A stretch of DNA of 64,000 bases. Origin: Bartonella sp. 220B. GTDB lineage: Bacteria > Pseudomonadota > Alphaproteobacteria > Rhizobiales > Rhizobiaceae. The stretch spans positions 124,001-188,000 of the forward strand of contig NZ_JANHOI010000002.1 of NCBI RefSeq assembly GCF_026930205.1, given 5' to 3'. This document shows, in pieces, positions 63,291 through 64,000 of the stretch. Below the pieces are notes generated by a model. That model saw only the letters and a program-made list of their open reading frames with translations. It ran no database searches and was not told the origin of the DNA. Numbering within the stretch: position 1 is the stretch's first letter; each line of letters begins with the position of its first letter. The position numbers were made by a program, and so were the translations under genes.

Positions 63291-64000
63291 GAAAATACTG
63301 CTTTTCCAATGATTGGTGTTGAAGGCACTGCTATATTACGCGCTTCGAGAATTCCTGCTTTATATCCCATACGTCCTGCTTGAACAGCTTGAGAAAATGC
63401 TTCAGCCATTAAGACCGGATCACCTGCTTTGGCAACAGCTGTGTTAAGAAGGACTGCATCATAACCAAGTTCCATAGCAATGGCAGCATGTGATGGACGC
63501 CCAATGCCGGCATCAATAACAAGAGTAACATCAGGAAGATAAGCACGGATAGAACGCAACCCATCAGTATGATGAGGACCTTTGGCAGAGCCAATAGGAG
63601 CACACCAAGGCATAATGACATGACATCCAACGTCCAAGAGTTTTTCAGCAACAATGAGATCATCTGTTGTATAGGCAAAAATTTTAAAACCTTCTCTATT
63701 TAAGATTTGCGCTGCTTCGATTAAGGAAAAAACATTTGGTTGTAAGGTGTCTGGATTACCGATAATTTCGAGTTTAATCCAAGATGTTTGAAAGAGATCT
63801 CGAGCTAAGTGGGCAGTGGTCACAGCTTCTTTAACAGTGTAGCAACCAGCGGTATTGGGAAGCAGTGTGACACCAAGTTCTTTAAGAAATTGCCAAAATT
63901 GTCCACCTTGTTTTCCACCAGCGGTTTCTCGACGTAATGAAACGGTTACAATTTCTGTATTTGCTTTATGAATAGCTTCACGAAGGATTGCAGGTGAAGG
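63287..64000 (-). CDS. thiG: Thiazole synthase ThiG (5' end outside window)
   Basis: ThiG forms the thiazole phosphate ring of thiamine from deoxyxylulose phosphate, glycine-derived imine and ThiS thiocarboxylate. The frame is open from the right edge ([12 protein letters not shown]) to its stop at 63287, 237 codons. It has [27 protein letters not shown] and WIKLEIIG, whose Lys forms the Schiff base with the sugar, followed by [13 protein letters not shown] and [13 protein letters not shown]. An ATG at 63823 is internal, not the start. About 20 residues are missing at the N-terminus. Upstream genes (probably thiS/thiO/thiC) and any TPP riboswitch lie outside the window. Confidence 0.93.
   Translation of the reverse strand, partial: PSPAILREAIHKANTEIVTVSLRRETAGGKQGGQFWQFLKELGVTLLPNTAGCYTVKEAVTTAHLARDLFQTSWIKLEIIGNPDTLQPNVFSLIEAAQILNREGFKIFAYTTDDLIVAEKLLDVGCHVIMPWCAPIGSAKGPHHTDGLRSIRAYLPDVTLVIDAGIGRPSHAAIAMELGYDAVLLNTAVAKAGDPVLMAEAFSQAVQAGRMGYKAGILEARNIAVPSTPIIGKAVFS

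Noticed and set aside
63287-63823. ThiG starting at ATG 63823
   Set aside because: Conserved ThiG sequence continues upstream in the same frame to the window edge, so this ATG is internal.

Overview
The window is AT-rich alphaproteobacterial chromosomal DNA, most likely Bartonella (Rhizobiales). I infer this from four things: a Pap31/Hbp-type hemin-binding outer membrane protein and an Omp43-type porin; gene neighbourhoods typical of Rhizobiales (feuN/feuP/feuQ, degP-regulator-kinase-glnE, pleC-pepN, mutL-DUF2093-lpxK-waaA); a large pertactin-like autotransporter; and an XRE regulator gene preceded by a highly structured leader resembling the Bartonella Brt RNAs. The species cannot be fixed from this sequence alone.

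Layout. 1-2.7 kb: RNA modification genes (tadA, rluB, rsmD). 3.3-5.1 kb: a two-subunit transketolase whose first subunit is frameshifted. 5.3-10.7 kb: L-lactate dehydrogenase, a double-length dCTP deaminase, mutL and a DUF2093 protein. 10.7-16.3 kb: an envelope block on the minus strand (lpxK, waaA, DUF4170, a CysQ-like phosphatase, a PmbA-like protein) with a gene-sized gap next to waaA. 16.7-23 kb: SRPBCC and EVE proteins, then an alpha/beta hydrolase translationally coupled to an unusual fusion of a decarboxylating dehydrogenase with a CinA-type domain, then an AmiD-like amidase carrying an internal partial duplication. 24-30.6 kb: a porin, tRNA-Ser(GCT), and a 1476-residue autotransporter built of long repeated modules.

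From 31.1 to 35.4 kb lies a graveyard of mobile-element genes: a DUF3987 primase-like fragment, an integrase fragment, an intact XRE regulator with a structured RNA leader, a ParD-like antitoxin with a frameshifted ParE toxin, a frameshifted resolvase, and unnamed fragments. A segment of about 190-230 bp covering the integrase start and its upstream region occurs three times in the window (25.7, 32.2 and 53.0 kb).

From 35.5 kb the core genome resumes: DUF1254/DUF1214 proteins with a class A penicillin-binding protein, feuN-feuP-feuQ, cytochrome c maturation genes (a short ccmI, then ccmE, ccmF, ccmH), degP with an OmpR-type two-component system, and glnE. Then come an Hbp-family outer membrane protein, a DNA alkyltransferase convergent with a PleC-like kinase, pepN, a family 4 uracil-DNA glycosylase, and a thiamine operon (thiG-thiE-thiD) running off the right edge.

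Much of the content concerns the envelope: lipid A-Kdo assembly, peptidoglycan synthesis and recycling, outer membrane proteins, and the kinases that sense envelope state. The most unusual items are the dehydrogenase-CinA fusion, the amiD internal duplication, the leader RNA-XRE module, and the scattered integrase-leader repeats.
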